A stretch of DNA of 64,000 nucleotides from JABAYQ01 sp018608925 (GCA_037625715.1 JASJHQ010000010.1:1-64000), one strand, 5' to 3'. Numbered from the stretch's first letter, positions 34,778-43,900 are shown. Made by a program: numbers and translations. Notes: a model not told the origin generated them from the letters alone.

Positions 34778-36035
34778 TAAATAGTCTGTTCCAACGAATT
34801 TTATTAATTCCTTTTGCGTTTTTATCCCAGCTCATCCAAATAAACAAAGCTTTACCAACAATATGGTCTTCAGGAACAAATCCCCAGTATCTTGAGTCTA
34901 AGGAGTTGTGTCTGTTGTCACCCATCATCCAATAATAATTCATGTTAAAGGTGTACGAATTTGCAATTTCACCATTAATGTATATGCCATCTTCTTTTAT
35001 TTCTAATGAGTTTTTTTCATATACTTCAATAATTCTTTTATAGATAAAAATGTTGTCAAAATTCAGTTCTACGGAGGTTCCTTTTGCTGGTACAGTTAGT
35101 GGTCCGAAATTGTCAACATTCCAATTATAAGCATCCGATTTAGGGAATATTTGTTTGTCTCTTTTAATTCCTGCTTGTTCTATTACTTTCTCTACTTTTT
35201 CTATGTAGGTAAATTTTGAAAAAGATTTTTGATTTTCATCGCTCAATATAAGTTCGTATTCTCCTTGGTTGGCAAGTGTTTTTCCTTCATAGATGTCATA
35301 TTTAGAAAGCGTTTTTTGACTAAAACTATTTCCATTAGTTTTTACAAAGTATCTAAACTGATTTTTCATTTTTTCAGTTATCTCTTGAGGCTTTCCGTTG
35401 ACATAAAGATCGGTGTTTTTAATTTCAAGGATGTCTCCCGGAATTCCAACACATCTTTTGATATAATTTTCTTTTTTATCTACTGGTCTTTCTGGGTGTT
35501 CGAAGTCATCGGCAGGGTAGTTAAATACTACACAATCGTTTCTTTCTATTTGTCCAAAGCCTTTCATTCTATGATAATCTAGTTGAATAGCATCTGAAAA
35601 AGCAGGGGTGTTTTTTGTTCCTGGAAGGGTGTGGTGAACTAAAGGAAATGCTAATGGCGTATTAGGAACTCTTGGTCCGTAGCTTACTTTGCTAACAAAT
35701 AAAAAGTCTCCAATTAAAAGAGATTTCTCCATTGATGAAGTTGGAATTGTGTATGCTTCAATAAGAAAAGTTCTAAGAATTGTTGCGGCAATTACTGCAA
35801 AGAGAACCGCGTCAAACCAGCTTCTTGGACCACTTTTAACTTTCTTTTCTTTTTTTCTTCTCTTCCAAAACTTCCAGTTTAGAGTTTCCCAAAACAGGAT
35901 ATCTCCAACTATTAGCGGAATAAAGTATAGCCATTCGCCTTCTATTAGGTAAACAAATGTTGACCATAGTATGGTGAAAAAGATAAAGGCTACGACTTTA
36001 AATGATTCTCCTAAAAGTTCTTTTAATTTTTTCAT
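34764..36035 (-). CDS. lepB: Signal peptidase I
   Basis: 423 residues, long for the family because of an insertion typical of Bacteroidota. Two N-terminal membrane segments (about 13-30, 36-50), then a third before the active site. Catalytic Ser101 in TIPTSSMEKS, catalytic Lys193 in NYIKRCVG, and box E MGDNRHNSLDSRYWG near 371-385. It cleaves signal peptides of exported proteins at the outer face of the inner membrane, including the T9SS cargo proteins here. Overlaps dapB by 4 bases. Confidence 0.96.
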   Translation of the reverse strand: MKKLKELLGESFKVVAFIFFTILWSTFVYLIEGEWLYFIPLIVGDILFWETLNWKFWKRRKKEKKVKSGPRSWFDAVLFAVIAATILRTFLIEAYTIPTSSMEKSLLIGDFLFVSKVSYGPRVPNTPLAFPLVHHTLPGTKNTPAFSDAIQLDYHRMKGFGQIERNDCVVFNYPADDFEHPERPVDKKENYIKRCVGIPGDILEIKNTDLYVNGKPQEITEKMKNQFRYFVKTNGNSFSQKTLSKYDIYEGKTLANQGEYELILSDENQKSFSKFTYIEKVEKVIEQAGIKRDKQIFPKSDAYNWNVDNFGPLTVPAKGTSVELNFDNIFIYKRIIEVYEKNSLEIKEDGIYINGEIANSYTFNMNYYWMMGDNRHNSLDSRYWGFVPEDHIVGKALFIWMSWDKNAKGINKIRWNRLFNAIH

Positions 36036-36691
36036 TTTTTTAAATTTAATACATCACTCATTTCAAATACACCCTTTTTATTTGTTATCCATTCTGCTGC
36101 CAGAACGGCTCCAAAAGCAAATCCATTTCTATTGTGTGCTTCGTGTTTTATTTGAATTGAATCAATGTTTGAATTGTAATTAATTATATGTGTTCCGGGA
36201 ATTTCTCCCTCTCTAATGCTTTCAATTTCTAAATTACTCTCAATATCTTCTTTTAAGCTTAAGGCGGTTCCACTTGGTGCGTCTAGTTTGTGTGTGTGGT
36301 GTATTTCCGTCATACTAGCTTGGTATTGTTTATGATTACAAATTAAACTATTTAATTGCTTATTTAGTTCGAAAAATAAATTCATTCCTACGCTAAAATT
36401 TGAGGAGTATAGAAATGCTGTATTATTTTTTAAACATACATTTTCTATTTCAGACATCTTTTCTAGCCATCCTGTCGTTCCCGAAACGGTTGGCACTCCA
36501 TTTTCTAAAGATTCTTTAATAAGTTTAGGAGCAGAGTTTGGAGTGCTGAAATCAATGGCTACATCTATTTCAGAATAGTCTATTTCCGAATGATCATTAA
36601 TTACTTTTAGTCCTATGGTATGTCCTCTTTCTAGAGCAATAGTTTCAACCGCTTTGCCCATTTTCCCATATCCTATAATTGCTATATTCAT
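36032..36691 (-). CDS. dapB: 4-hydroxy-tetrahydrodipicolinate reductase
   Basis: 219 residues, shorter than the 270 of proteobacterial enzymes but usual for Bacteroidota. NAD(P) loop IIGYGKMG (5-12), GTTGW (71-75), and the substrate motif EIHHTHKLDAPSGTA (129-143). It reduces the dihydrodipicolinate intermediate in DAP/lysine synthesis; dapD is at 21 kb. Lies between DUF5683 and lepB genes in the par operon. Confidence 0.95.
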   Translation of the reverse strand: MNIAIIGYGKMGKAVETIALERGHTIGLKVINDHSEIDYSEIDVAIDFSTPNSAPKLIKESLENGVPTVSGTTGWLEKMSEIENVCLKNNTAFLYSSNFSVGMNLFFELNKQLNSLICNHKQYQASMTEIHHTHKLDAPSGTALSLKEDIESNLEIESIREGEIPGTHIINYNSNIDSIQIKHEAHNRNGFAFGAVLAAEWITNKKGVFEMSDVLNLKK

Positions 36692-36701
36692 TGTTGTAAG
36701 T

Positions 36702-37211
36702 CTATAAATTTATTTGAAAAGAAATAACTGGTTGCAGCCTGTTAAAGTTGTTTGTTATGCTAGGCTGAGCCCTAACACTTAAATTCTCGTTTATATCAAA
36801 ATCAAAAAGATGGGCATCAACACTTGCGTCAACAATGTTAAGCACGTATGCCGCCGCTAAAAGAATGTAAGAAATGTCTCTGTTTCTTTGGTAGAAGTCA
36901 ATAATAGTTAGTAGTTGTGTGTCTGAGTAGATATCATTGTATTGATCTATTTGTCCATTATTTCTGCTTTCTAAAGCGCTTTTATAATTTATGTAGTTTT
37001 TATTATTGTCGTTAGCGAAGTATAGCGCAGCTCCCATGGCGCCATAAACGATAGGGATTTTCCAATACTTTTCATTATAAAACTGTCCGGCACCAGGAAG
37101 AACAGCAGATAGGATAGATGCTGTGTGAGGAGATTTTGTTTCTTTTAAAGGACTTTGAGCTAAAGAAGTTAAAGTTCCAAAAAGAAAGATATATGTAACA
37201 ATTGCTTTCAA
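36702..37211 (-). CDS. DUF5683 family protein
   Basis: 169 residues. Signal peptide (residues 1-18, ending SLA-Q). The core LSAVLPGAGQFYNEKYWKIP (33-52) and following hydrophobic segments are typical of DUF5683 proteins that follow parAB in Bacteroidota. Two or three membrane-prone helices. Conserved linkage to parAB and dapB suggests an envelope role, but function is unknown. Its start abuts the parB stop. Confidence 0.85.
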   Translation of the reverse strand: MKAIVTYIFLFGTLTSLAQSPLKETKSPHTASILSAVLPGAGQFYNEKYWKIPIVYGAMGAALYFANDNNKNYINYKSALESRNNGQIDQYNDIYSDTQLLTIIDFYQRNRDISYILLAAAYVLNIVDASVDAHLFDFDINENLSVRAQPSITNNFNRLQPVISFQINL

Positions 37212-38114
37212 TTAAATTCCAAAGTATTTGATGATTTCTGATAGTTCATCATCGTTGCTAAAAGAAATTTCTAACTTTCCTTTTCCTGATTTTGATACTT
37301 TTAAACTAACAGGCTTGCCTGTTAGTTTTTTTAAGTCGTTACTAATTTTTTGGTGTTCAAATGAAGGTATAGTGCTTTTTCTTGCTTTTGGACTAACCTT
37401 TTTATAACCAATACTTCCAAATTCTTTTACTATTTGTTCGATTTCTCTTACAGAGAAGCCGTTTTCTAAAGTGTCTCTAAAAATGTTAATTTGTGTTTCA
37501 TGATTTGAAACATTAATTAAAGCCCTTGCATGTCCCATGCTTATCTCTTTGTTTTTAAGAGAAGCGAGTATTTCAGCAGGTAATTTTAATAACCTTAAAT
37601 AATTGGTGATAGTCGATCTTTTTTTACCAACTCTTTCACTCATTTTATCTTGAGTTAACTTACACTCATCTAAAAGTCTTTGGTAGCTAAGTGCAACTTC
37701 CACAGGATTTAGTTGCTCTCTTTGGATATTTTCTACTAATGCCATTTCTAGCATTTCTTGATCATTAGCTATCCTTACAAAAGCAGGTACACTTTCGAGC
37801 TGTGCTATTTGACAGGCTCTAAACCTTCTTTCACCAGAAATAAGTTGGTACTTGTCATATCCCATTTTCCTTACGGTAATGGGTTGTATTATGCCAAGCT
37901 GAGAAATAGAAGCTGCTAACTCCTGCAAGGTGTCTTGATCAAAATCTATTCTTGGTTGAAACGGATTTACTTTAATTTGATTGATGTCAATTTCTGAAAT
38001 AGAACCTGCAACTTTAATCAAATCTTTGTTTGATTCTAAAGATGTTATATCTGTTTCAGGATTCTTAAGTAAAGCAGATAGTCCTTTTCCTAATGCGCGT
38101 TTTTTTTCAGCCAT
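37212..38114 (-). CDS. parB: Chromosome partitioning protein ParB
   Basis: 300 residues. N-terminal RALGKGLSALL (6-16) is the ParA-stimulating peptide, GERRFRACQIA (94-104) the CTP/parS-clamp motif, a KorB-like helix-turn-helix around 145-185, and a C-terminal dimer domain. It loads at parS as a CTP-dependent clamp and recruits SMC. No parS-like palindrome was recognised by eye in the window. One base after parA. Confidence 0.95.
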   Translation of the reverse strand: MAEKKRALGKGLSALLKNPETDITSLESNKDLIKVAGSISEIDINQIKVNPFQPRIDFDQDTLQELAASISQLGIIQPITVRKMGYDKYQLISGERRFRACQIAQLESVPAFVRIANDQEMLEMALVENIQREQLNPVEVALSYQRLLDECKLTQDKMSERVGKKRSTITNYLRLLKLPAEILASLKNKEISMGHARALINVSNHETQINIFRDTLENGFSVREIEQIVKEFGSIGYKKVSPKARKSTIPSFEHQKISNDLKKLTGKPVSLKVSKSGKGKLEISFSNDDELSEIIKYFGI

Positions 38115-38115
38115 C

Positions 38116-38895
38116 TTATTTGTTTACTGTCAATTTATTTTTATTTAAAACTTCTTGAGCAAGGTTGATGTAGTTAATGGCGCCTTTGCTGCTTGCATCA
38201 TGCATTATGATTGTTTCTCCAAAGCTAGGAGCTTCACTAAGCCTTACGTTTCGTTGAATGATGGTGTTAAATACCATTTCTTGAAAGTGAGTCTTAACTT
38301 CCTCAACTACTTGATTAGAAAGTCTTAGTCTAGTATCATACATGGTAAGTAAAAGCCCTTCAATCTCTAAGTCTTTGTTTAAGCGAGATTGAATGATTTT
38401 AATTGTGTTTAGTAATTTACCTAAGCCTTCTAGTGCGAAATATTCACATTGAATTGGTATAATAATAGAATTTGCAGTTGTGAGGGCGTTTGTAGTAACA
38501 ATACCAAGAGAAGGAGCACAGTCAATGATTATGTAATCATAGTCCTCTCTAATGTTATTTATAATTCCTTTTAAAATGTATTCTCTATTTGGTTTGTTGA
38601 TTAGCTCGAGCTCTGCACCAACTAAATCAATACTTGCGGGTAGCAAATCAAGATTTGGACTATTTGTTTTTACAATTGCTTGCTTAACATCAAAATCATT
38701 TATTAAGCACTCGTATATTCCATTCTCTATTTTTCTTGGGTCAAAGCCTACTCCAGAGGTTGAGTTGGCTTGGGGGTCAGCGTCAATTAACAAGACTTTC
38801 TTTTCTAACACTCCAAGGCAGGCTGATAAATTAATTGCAGTTGTAGTTTTACCTACTCCACCTTTTTGATTAGCTATAACGATTATTTTACTCAT
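38116..38895 (-). CDS. parA: Chromosome partitioning ATPase ParA (Soj)
   Basis: 259 residues. Deviant Walker A NQKGGVGKTTTAINL (9-23), Walker B IIIDCAPSLG, and the DADPQANST motif (39-47). It forms ATP-dependent dimers on DNA that move ParB complexes. First of seven genes in a leftward operon leading through dapB and lepB. Chromosomal rather than plasmid type, judging from neighbours. Confidence 0.96.
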   Translation of the reverse strand: MSKIIVIANQKGGVGKTTTAINLSACLGVLEKKVLLIDADPQANSTSGVGFDPRKIENGIYECLINDFDVKQAIVKTNSPNLDLLPASIDLVGAELELINKPNREYILKGIINNIREDYDYIIIDCAPSLGIVTTNALTTANSIIIPIQCEYFALEGLGKLLNTIKIIQSRLNKDLEIEGLLLTMYDTRLRLSNQVVEEVKTHFQEMVFNTIIQRNVRLSEAPSFGETIIMHDASSKGAINYINLAQEVLNKNKLTVNK

Positions 38896-38966
38896 AGCAA
38901 CTTAGGAATTTTAGATGTGTTAAATTATTAGGTGTAATTGTGTTTTTCATATCACAATGCTTTTAG

Positions 38967-39007
38967 TATGTTTGTTTTCGATAAAAAAAAGCAACATTTC
39001 AAAAATA
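38967..39007. promoter_or_regulatory. Facing -7 boxes in the parA/DoxX intergenic region
   Basis: TATGTTTG at 38967-38974 points right (toward the DoxX-like gene) and TATTTTTG at 39000-39007 points left (toward parA). If both work, transcripts would start facing each other and overlap. Such boxes also occur by chance in AT-rich DNA. The rest of this 193-base gap shows long A/T runs and no RNA gene. Confidence 0.35.
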
Positions 39008-39088
39008 CTAGAATTAGTCATTTTACTAGAATAAAAAATATTGTTTTTTTTAACATTTTCTCAAAATTGTTAATAGCAAAATTTTAAT

Positions 39089-39526
39089 ATGTATTTATTT
39101 ATGGAATCTATAGAACTTAGTTTGTTAGTTAATCTAACAACAATAAACTTAATACAAGTCTTAGGAACGGCTTTGTTAGCTGTTTTATTTTTACAATCCG
39201 GATTAGATAAAATCTTTGATTGGAAAGGAAATTTAAGCTGGCTTACAGGACATTTTTCAAAAAGTATATTTAAAAATATTGTTGGAATCTTATTGTTCGT
39301 AATAACATTACTAGAAGTAAGTGCGGGTGCTTTTTCTCTGCTTGGCGTGTTTATGATTTTATTTAAACAATCCGTGGGATTTGCACTAACAGGAGCCGTG
39401 CTATCCGCACTATCTCTTTTAGGTTTGTTTACAGGACAAAGGATTGCTAAAGATTACCCTGGAGCAGGTTCCTTAGTAAATTACTTTATTCTTACAATAC
39501 TGATGATTTACTTCCTTTCGATGTAA
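39089..39526 (+). CDS. DoxX-like small membrane protein
   Basis: 145 residues, or 141 if the second ATG (39101, giving MESIEL) is used. Four hydrophobic helices; the second segment LFLQSGLDKIFDWKGNLSW resembles the DoxX/MauE-like family start. The family includes quinol-linked and unknown membrane proteins; no catalytic residues can be assigned. It stands alone, diverges from parA, and its stop is one base from the DUF3276 stop. Confidence 0.7.
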   Translation: MYLFMESIELSLLVNLTTINLIQVLGTALLAVLFLQSGLDKIFDWKGNLSWLTGHFSKSIFKNIVGILLFVITLLEVSAGAFSLLGVFMILFKQSVGFALTGAVLSALSLLGLFTGQRIAKDYPGAGSLVNYFILTILMIYFLSM

Positions 39527-39527
39527 A

Positions 39528-39881
39528 TTAAATGTCTTCAAAGCTTATATCAGTGAAGTCATCTTTTTTAGGTGACTCCTCACTTACTGCTTTTTGTTCA
39601 AATACTTCTTTGTTGGAAATAATCTCTTCACCCTTTTCTTTTACGATGAAGTCAATCACATCAGTAAGGGCATCTCTAAACTTAACAAAATCTTCTTTGT
39701 AAAGAAATATTTTGTGTTTTTTGTATTGAGGAACTCCACTGTCATCAAACGTTCTTTTGCTTTCTGTAATAGTTAGGTAATAGTCGTCTGATTTTGTGGC
39801 TCTTACGTCAAAGAAGTAAGTTCTTTTACCAGCTCGAACTGGATTTGAGTAAATTTCATCTTGGTCTCTTGGATCTTTCAT
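39528..39881 (-). CDS. DUF3276 (PUR-alpha-like) nucleic-acid-binding protein
   Basis: 117 residues. The N-terminal about 80 residues (IYSNPVRAGKRTYFFDVRAT) form the PUR-domain-like fold typical of this Bacteroidota/spirochete family, with alternating basic and aromatic residues; the tail is acidic. Bacterial PUR proteins bind single-stranded DNA or RNA. Own promoter 24 bases before ATG. Precise role unknown. Confidence 0.88.
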   Translation of the reverse strand: MKDPRDQDEIYSNPVRAGKRTYFFDVRATKSDDYYLTITESKRTFDDSGVPQYKKHKIFLYKEDFVKFRDALTDVIDFIVKEKGEEIISNKEVFEQKAVSEESPKKDDFTDISFEDI

Positions 39882-39905
39882 ATTAGTTAGCTTTCATTAG
39901 TTTAC

Positions 39906-39913
39906 CAAAACTA
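39906..39913 (-). promoter_or_regulatory. -7 box of DUF3276 gene (TAGTTTTG)
   Basis: Exact TAnnTTTG match read leftward, 24 bases before ATG, in the gap after the ABC exporter stop. Confidence 0.6.
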
Positions 39914-39943
39914 AATAATAAAATCTAGACTAAAAAGTAATAG

Positions 39944-41704
39944 TTATATACTTTGTTGGCTATTCATCTCAAAGTAAATGCCATTTAGTTTAATTAACTC
40001 TTCATGAGTACCTTGTTCTGAAACAGTTCCTTTATCTAGCACAATGATATGATCGGCATGTTTTATAGTAGATATTCTATGGCTAATTATAATGCTTGTT
40101 TTATCTTTACTTTCGGACTTTATGCTAGACAAAATGGAATCTTCTGTTTTAGTATCTACTGCTGATAAACAATCATCAAAAATAAGTATTTGAGGGCTTT
40201 TAATAAGTGCTCTGGCGATAGAAACTCTTTGCTTTTGACCTCCTGATAACGTTACTCCTCTTTCACCAACCTTCGTTTCGTATTGCTTAGGAAACTTCAT
40301 GATGTTTTCGTGAACGTTTGCTTTCTTAGCAGCTTGTTTTATTAGTTCGAAATCGTTGTTTTCTTTTAACCCAAATGCAATATTATTTGAAATGGTATCG
40401 GAAAATAATATTGATTCTTGAGGAACAAAGCCAATATTGTTTCTTAAATCGTAGAGATTTAAAGATTCTATTTTTTGCTCGTCAATTAATATCTCCCCTT
40501 TAGTTGGTATGATGAGTCTATTTATAAGTTGAGCAATAGTGCTTTTTCCTGATCCTGTTTTACCTACAATAGCTAGGGTTGACCCTAAGTTAAGTTCAAA
40601 CGAAATGTTGTCTATTGCTTTAATTCCTGTGTCAGGGTAGGTGAAAGAAACCTTATCAAATCTTATGTTTCCTTTAATAATTGAATTAGAGTTGTTTTGA
40701 TTGACAATTTCAGGTTCTGTTTTTAAAAATTCGTTGATTCTTTTTTGAGACGCATCTGCTCTTTGAATGATAGATGTTACCCAGCCTATAGAAGCCATTG
40801 GCCAAGTAAGCATATTAACATATATAATAAACTCTGCTATATTTCCTGTAGTAATGTTTCCAGCAATAGCTTCTTTTCCACCTATGTAGATGGTAAGTAA
40901 GGTGCTTAATCCTATTAGCAATAGCATAAATGGAAAAAACAAAGCGTTTGTTCTGGCAAGAGAAACATTTTCTTTCAGATAATTTTTTGTTTCAGTTTCG
41001 AAAAATTTTGAATTTGATTTCTCGTTTGTAAATGATTTTATTATTCTAATTCCAGAAAAGGTTTCTTGAGAGAAAGTGGATAGTTTTGATAGTTGAATCT
41101 GTACCCTTTCACTTTTTTGATGAATGACCTTGCTAATGTAAAATATACTGATTGACATTATGGGAAGAGGAGCTAAAACAAACAATGTTAGCTTCACATT
41201 AATGCTCAGCATGGTATATACAATTAATGAAAAGAGAGAGATAATGTTTATTGGATACATTGTAGCAGGCCCTAAAAACATTCTAACTCTAGAAACATCC
41301 TCACTTATTCGAGACATTAAATCACCAGTATTATTTCTCTTATAGAATGACAGGTCTAGTTTCTGGTAATGGCTATATATTTCGTTTTTTAAATCAAACT
41401 CTATCATTCTTGACATTACGATAATAGTTTGCCTCATAAAAAACATGAAGACACCTTTAAGGATTGCAAACAAAATGACCATTACTCCAAAATAAATTAA
41501 TGTTTGAGTAAGTTCACCATAGTCAACTGTTGCTGCTATTTGGTCTTGTGCGTCTATGGCTTCTTTTGCTTTGTCGAAAGCCATTCTCGTGTATTTGGCT
41601 GGGTATAAGGCGAATATATTAGATATAACCACAAAAAAAACACCGATAAAAAATCTATATCGATATTTTTTGTAATATTTTATTAAATATTTTAAATCAT
41701 TCAT
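39944..41704 (-). CDS. ABC exporter, fused membrane and ATPase domains (MsbA/MdlB-like)
   Basis: 586 residues. Six membrane helices over about 15-310, then the ATPase: Walker A GKTGSGKST (381-389), signature LSGGQKQRVSIARAL (486-500), Walker B ILIFDDCLSAVD (506-517). The catalytic Glu after Walker B is Asp511, as in half-exporters such as YheI/BmrC that pair with another subunit; no partner gene adjoins. It probably exports a lipid or drug. Promoter shared back to back with the leucine dehydrogenase gene; 5' leader about 80 bases. Confidence 0.93.
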   Translation of the reverse strand: MNDLKYLIKYYKKYRYRFFIGVFFVVISNIFALYPAKYTRMAFDKAKEAIDAQDQIAATVDYGELTQTLIYFGVMVILFAILKGVFMFFMRQTIIVMSRMIEFDLKNEIYSHYQKLDLSFYKRNNTGDLMSRISEDVSRVRMFLGPATMYPINIISLFSLIVYTMLSINVKLTLFVLAPLPIMSISIFYISKVIHQKSERVQIQLSKLSTFSQETFSGIRIIKSFTNEKSNSKFFETETKNYLKENVSLARTNALFFPFMLLLIGLSTLLTIYIGGKEAIAGNITTGNIAEFIIYVNMLTWPMASIGWVTSIIQRADASQKRINEFLKTEPEIVNQNNSNSIIKGNIRFDKVSFTYPDTGIKAIDNISFELNLGSTLAIVGKTGSGKSTIAQLINRLIIPTKGEILIDEQKIESLNLYDLRNNIGFVPQESILFSDTISNNIAFGLKENNDFELIKQAAKKANVHENIMKFPKQYETKVGERGVTLSGGQKQRVSIARALIKSPQILIFDDCLSAVDTKTEDSILSSIKSESKDKTSIIISHRISTIKHADHIIVLDKGTVSEQGTHEELIKLNGIYFEMNSQQSI

Positions 41705-41792
41705 TCGTTAAATCGGGTTTGTGAGGGACAAATAATTAATCTAAATTCGCAAGCGCTAAAAAAAACTATAAAAAGTTGTTGATTACCATCGT

Positions 41793-41810
41793 CAAAGTTA
41801 ATTAACTTTC
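41793..41810. promoter_or_regulatory. Palindromic back-to-back -7 boxes, ABC exporter / leucine dehydrogenase
   Basis: CAAAGTTA-AT-TAACTTTC. Leftward, TAACTTTG is an exact -7 box with a -33-like TTG (CAA at 41823-41825) 22 bases away. Rightward, TAACTTTC has one mismatch, with TTG at 41779-41781 at 21 bases. The inner 16 bases (41794-41809) are a perfect palindrome. Confidence 0.6.
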
Positions 41811-41839
41811 TTTTTAATTTAACAAAATTAATTCGAAAT

Positions 41840-42928
41840 ATGATTGAAGTAGAGAATAAAGAAACTAATTCAAAAAAAGTTGAATTACTAGAAATGATGA
41901 CAAATACATCTCACGAACAAATTGTTTTTTGTCAAGATAACGAAACAGGATTGAAAGCTATTATTGCTATTCATGATACTACTTTAGGTCCTGCTTTAGG
42001 AGGTACTAGGATGTGGGAATACAATGAGGAGAAGGATGCTGTTAAAGATGTTTTAAGACTTTCAAGAGGTATGACTTTTAAAGCAGCAATTACAGGTTTG
42101 AAGTTAGGTGGAGGTAAGGCTGTAATTTTAGGGGATGCTAAAACACAAAAAAATGAAGCTCTGATGAGAAGGTTTGGTAGTTTCGTTGATAGTTTAAACG
42201 GGAAGTATATTACGGCGGAAGATGTTGGGATGAGTACAGAAGATATGCGTTTTGTTAAAATGGAAACCGATTATGTAACAGGCATTCCAATAGAAATGGG
42301 TGGAGGTGGAGATCCTTCTCCTGTTACTGCTTACGGAGTATATATGGGAATGAAAGCTGCTGCAAAATTTAAGTGGGGATCAGATGACTTAAAAGGAAAA
42401 GTTGTTCTTGTTCAAGGTGTTGGCCATGTAGGAGAGAATGTGGTAAAGCATTTGACAGAAGAAGGTGCAAAGGTAATTATTAACGATATTAATGAAGATA
42501 ACATTAAGAGGGTTTGTGAGCTTTATAATCCTGAAGTAATATATGGAGATTCTTTATATGAAGCTTCGATGGATATTTATTCTCCGTGCGCTTTAGGTGC
42601 TACTTTAAATGATGACACTATTCCTAAATTGAAATGTGAAATTGTTGCAGGAGCAGCCAATAATCAACTAGATGATGAAATAAAACATGCCGAAATTTTA
42701 AAAGATTTAGGTATTCTTTATGCGCCAGACTTTTTAATTAATGCTGGTGGATTAATTAATGTGTATTCAGAATTAAACGGCTACAATAGGGAAGAGGCTT
42801 TAGCACAGACTACAAAAATCTATGATACTACTTTAGAGATTTTTGAAAAAGCTGAAAGAGAGTCTTTAACTACACACAATGCCGCTTTAATTCTTGCTCA
42901 AGAACGAATAAATAGTGCTAAGAAATAA
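41840..42928 (+). CDS. Leucine dehydrogenase-type Glu/Leu/Phe/Val dehydrogenase
   Basis: 362 residues. Lys81 (GMTFKAA) and Lys93 (GLKLGGGKAVI) are the substrate/catalytic lysines of the superfamily; GGGGDPSPVTAYGV (154-167) and the NAD loop GVGHVG (193-198) follow. Length fits leucine dehydrogenase rather than hexameric GDH. It deaminates branched amino acids to 2-oxo acids, consistent with the MccB-like gene elsewhere. First of a run with nusB 3 bases downstream. Confidence 0.92.
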   Translation: MIEVENKETNSKKVELLEMMTNTSHEQIVFCQDNETGLKAIIAIHDTTLGPALGGTRMWEYNEEKDAVKDVLRLSRGMTFKAAITGLKLGGGKAVILGDAKTQKNEALMRRFGSFVDSLNGKYITAEDVGMSTEDMRFVKMETDYVTGIPIEMGGGGDPSPVTAYGVYMGMKAAAKFKWGSDDLKGKVVLVQGVGHVGENVVKHLTEEGAKVIINDINEDNIKRVCELYNPEVIYGDSLYEASMDIYSPCALGATLNDDTIPKLKCEIVAGAANNQLDDEIKHAEILKDLGILYAPDFLINAGGLINVYSELNGYNREEALAQTTKIYDTTLEIFEKAERESLTTHNAALILAQERINSAKK

Positions 42929-42931
42929 TAG

Positions 42932-43867
42932 ATGTTAAATAGGAGACACTTAAGAATTAAAGTTTTACAGGCACTATACGCTTGGAATCAGTCTAGCGAA
43001 AAAAGTGTTGTTAGATCAGAAAAAGAATTTCTTAAGTCATTAGCGAAGATAGAAGAGTTGTATGTTCTTCTATTGCTTTACGTGGTAGAGATTAGGGATT
43101 TTGCAAATAACTACAATGAAGATTCAAAGTATAAAAAGCTTCCAACCGAAAGTGACTTGTCACCTAATACTAAGTTTGTAGACAATCTATTTATCGCTCA
43201 TTTAGTTGACGAAACAAGATTGATGATCAAAGCTTCTGATTTTAAATTATCTTTTTCTGGAAAGCATGAGATGATTAGAAATGTATTTTTTAAAATCTCC
43301 AAATCGGAAGATTATATAAACTATATGGCTAATCCGGAACGATCTTTTGATGAAGACAAAAAGTTAGTTTTAAAGATTTTTTCGAAACAAATGGTAGACA
43401 TGGAATTGTTTCAAGATTATCTTCGTGATGCGGATATTTTCTGGGAAGATGATTTGCCATTTATCACTAGTATGATCACAAAAAATATAAAGGATTCAAC
43501 CCCAGAAAGAATCCAATTGCTTTCACTGTTTAAGGATAAGGCCGAAGAAAAGTTTGCTATGGACTTGTTTAGAAAAGCAATTTCTAATTCTGATAGATTT
43601 TCAAAACTTATTTCTGAGAAAGTGAAGAATTGGGAGATTGAAAGAGTTGCTCAAATGGATCTAATTCTAATGCAAATGGCATTGACTGAATTGATTGAAA
43701 TGCCAACTGTTCCTGTAAAAGTAAGTATGAATGAGTATATCGACTTAGCCAAATACTACAGTACCGAAAGAAGCAAGAAGTTTGTGAATGGTATTTTAGA
43801 TAATTTAGTTGGGGAATTAGTAAAAGAAGGAACGATAAAAAAGACCGGAAGAGGTTTAATAGAATAA
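42932..43867 (+). CDS. nusB: Transcription antitermination factor NusB, with long N-terminal extension
   Basis: 311 residues, about twice the E. coli length. MLNRRHLRIKVLQALYAWNQ at the start is a NusB first helix, but the typical C-terminal NusB core (RVAQMDLILMQMALTELIEM, then VKVSMNEYIDLAKYYSTERS) lies at about 235-275, with a helical insert between. This layout is normal for Bacteroidota. NusB with NusE binds boxA RNA in rRNA antitermination. Confidence 0.93.
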   Translation: MLNRRHLRIKVLQALYAWNQSSEKSVVRSEKEFLKSLAKIEELYVLLLLYVVEIRDFANNYNEDSKYKKLPTESDLSPNTKFVDNLFIAHLVDETRLMIKASDFKLSFSGKHEMIRNVFFKISKSEDYINYMANPERSFDEDKKLVLKIFSKQMVDMELFQDYLRDADIFWEDDLPFITSMITKNIKDSTPERIQLLSLFKDKAEEKFAMDLFRKAISNSDRFSKLISEKVKNWEIERVAQMDLILMQMALTELIEMPTVPVKVSMNEYIDLAKYYSTERSKKFVNGILDNLVGELVKEGTIKKTGRGLIE

Positions 43868-43872
43868 TTTTA

Positions 43873-43880
43873 TAAATTTG
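43873..43880 (+). promoter_or_regulatory. -7 box of DUF1573 gene (TAAATTTG)
   Basis: Exact TAnnTTTG match 20 bases before the DUF1573 ATG, in the 33-base gap after nusB; an internal promoter for the DUF1573-yajC part. Confidence 0.6.
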
Positions 43881-43900
43881 TTACTTAACTTTTTAATATT

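Noticed and set aside
37212..38895. Plasmid-type partition locus
   Set aside because: parAB are followed by dapB and lepB in a typical chromosomal Bacteroidota order; no replication-initiation gene or parS cluster was seen.
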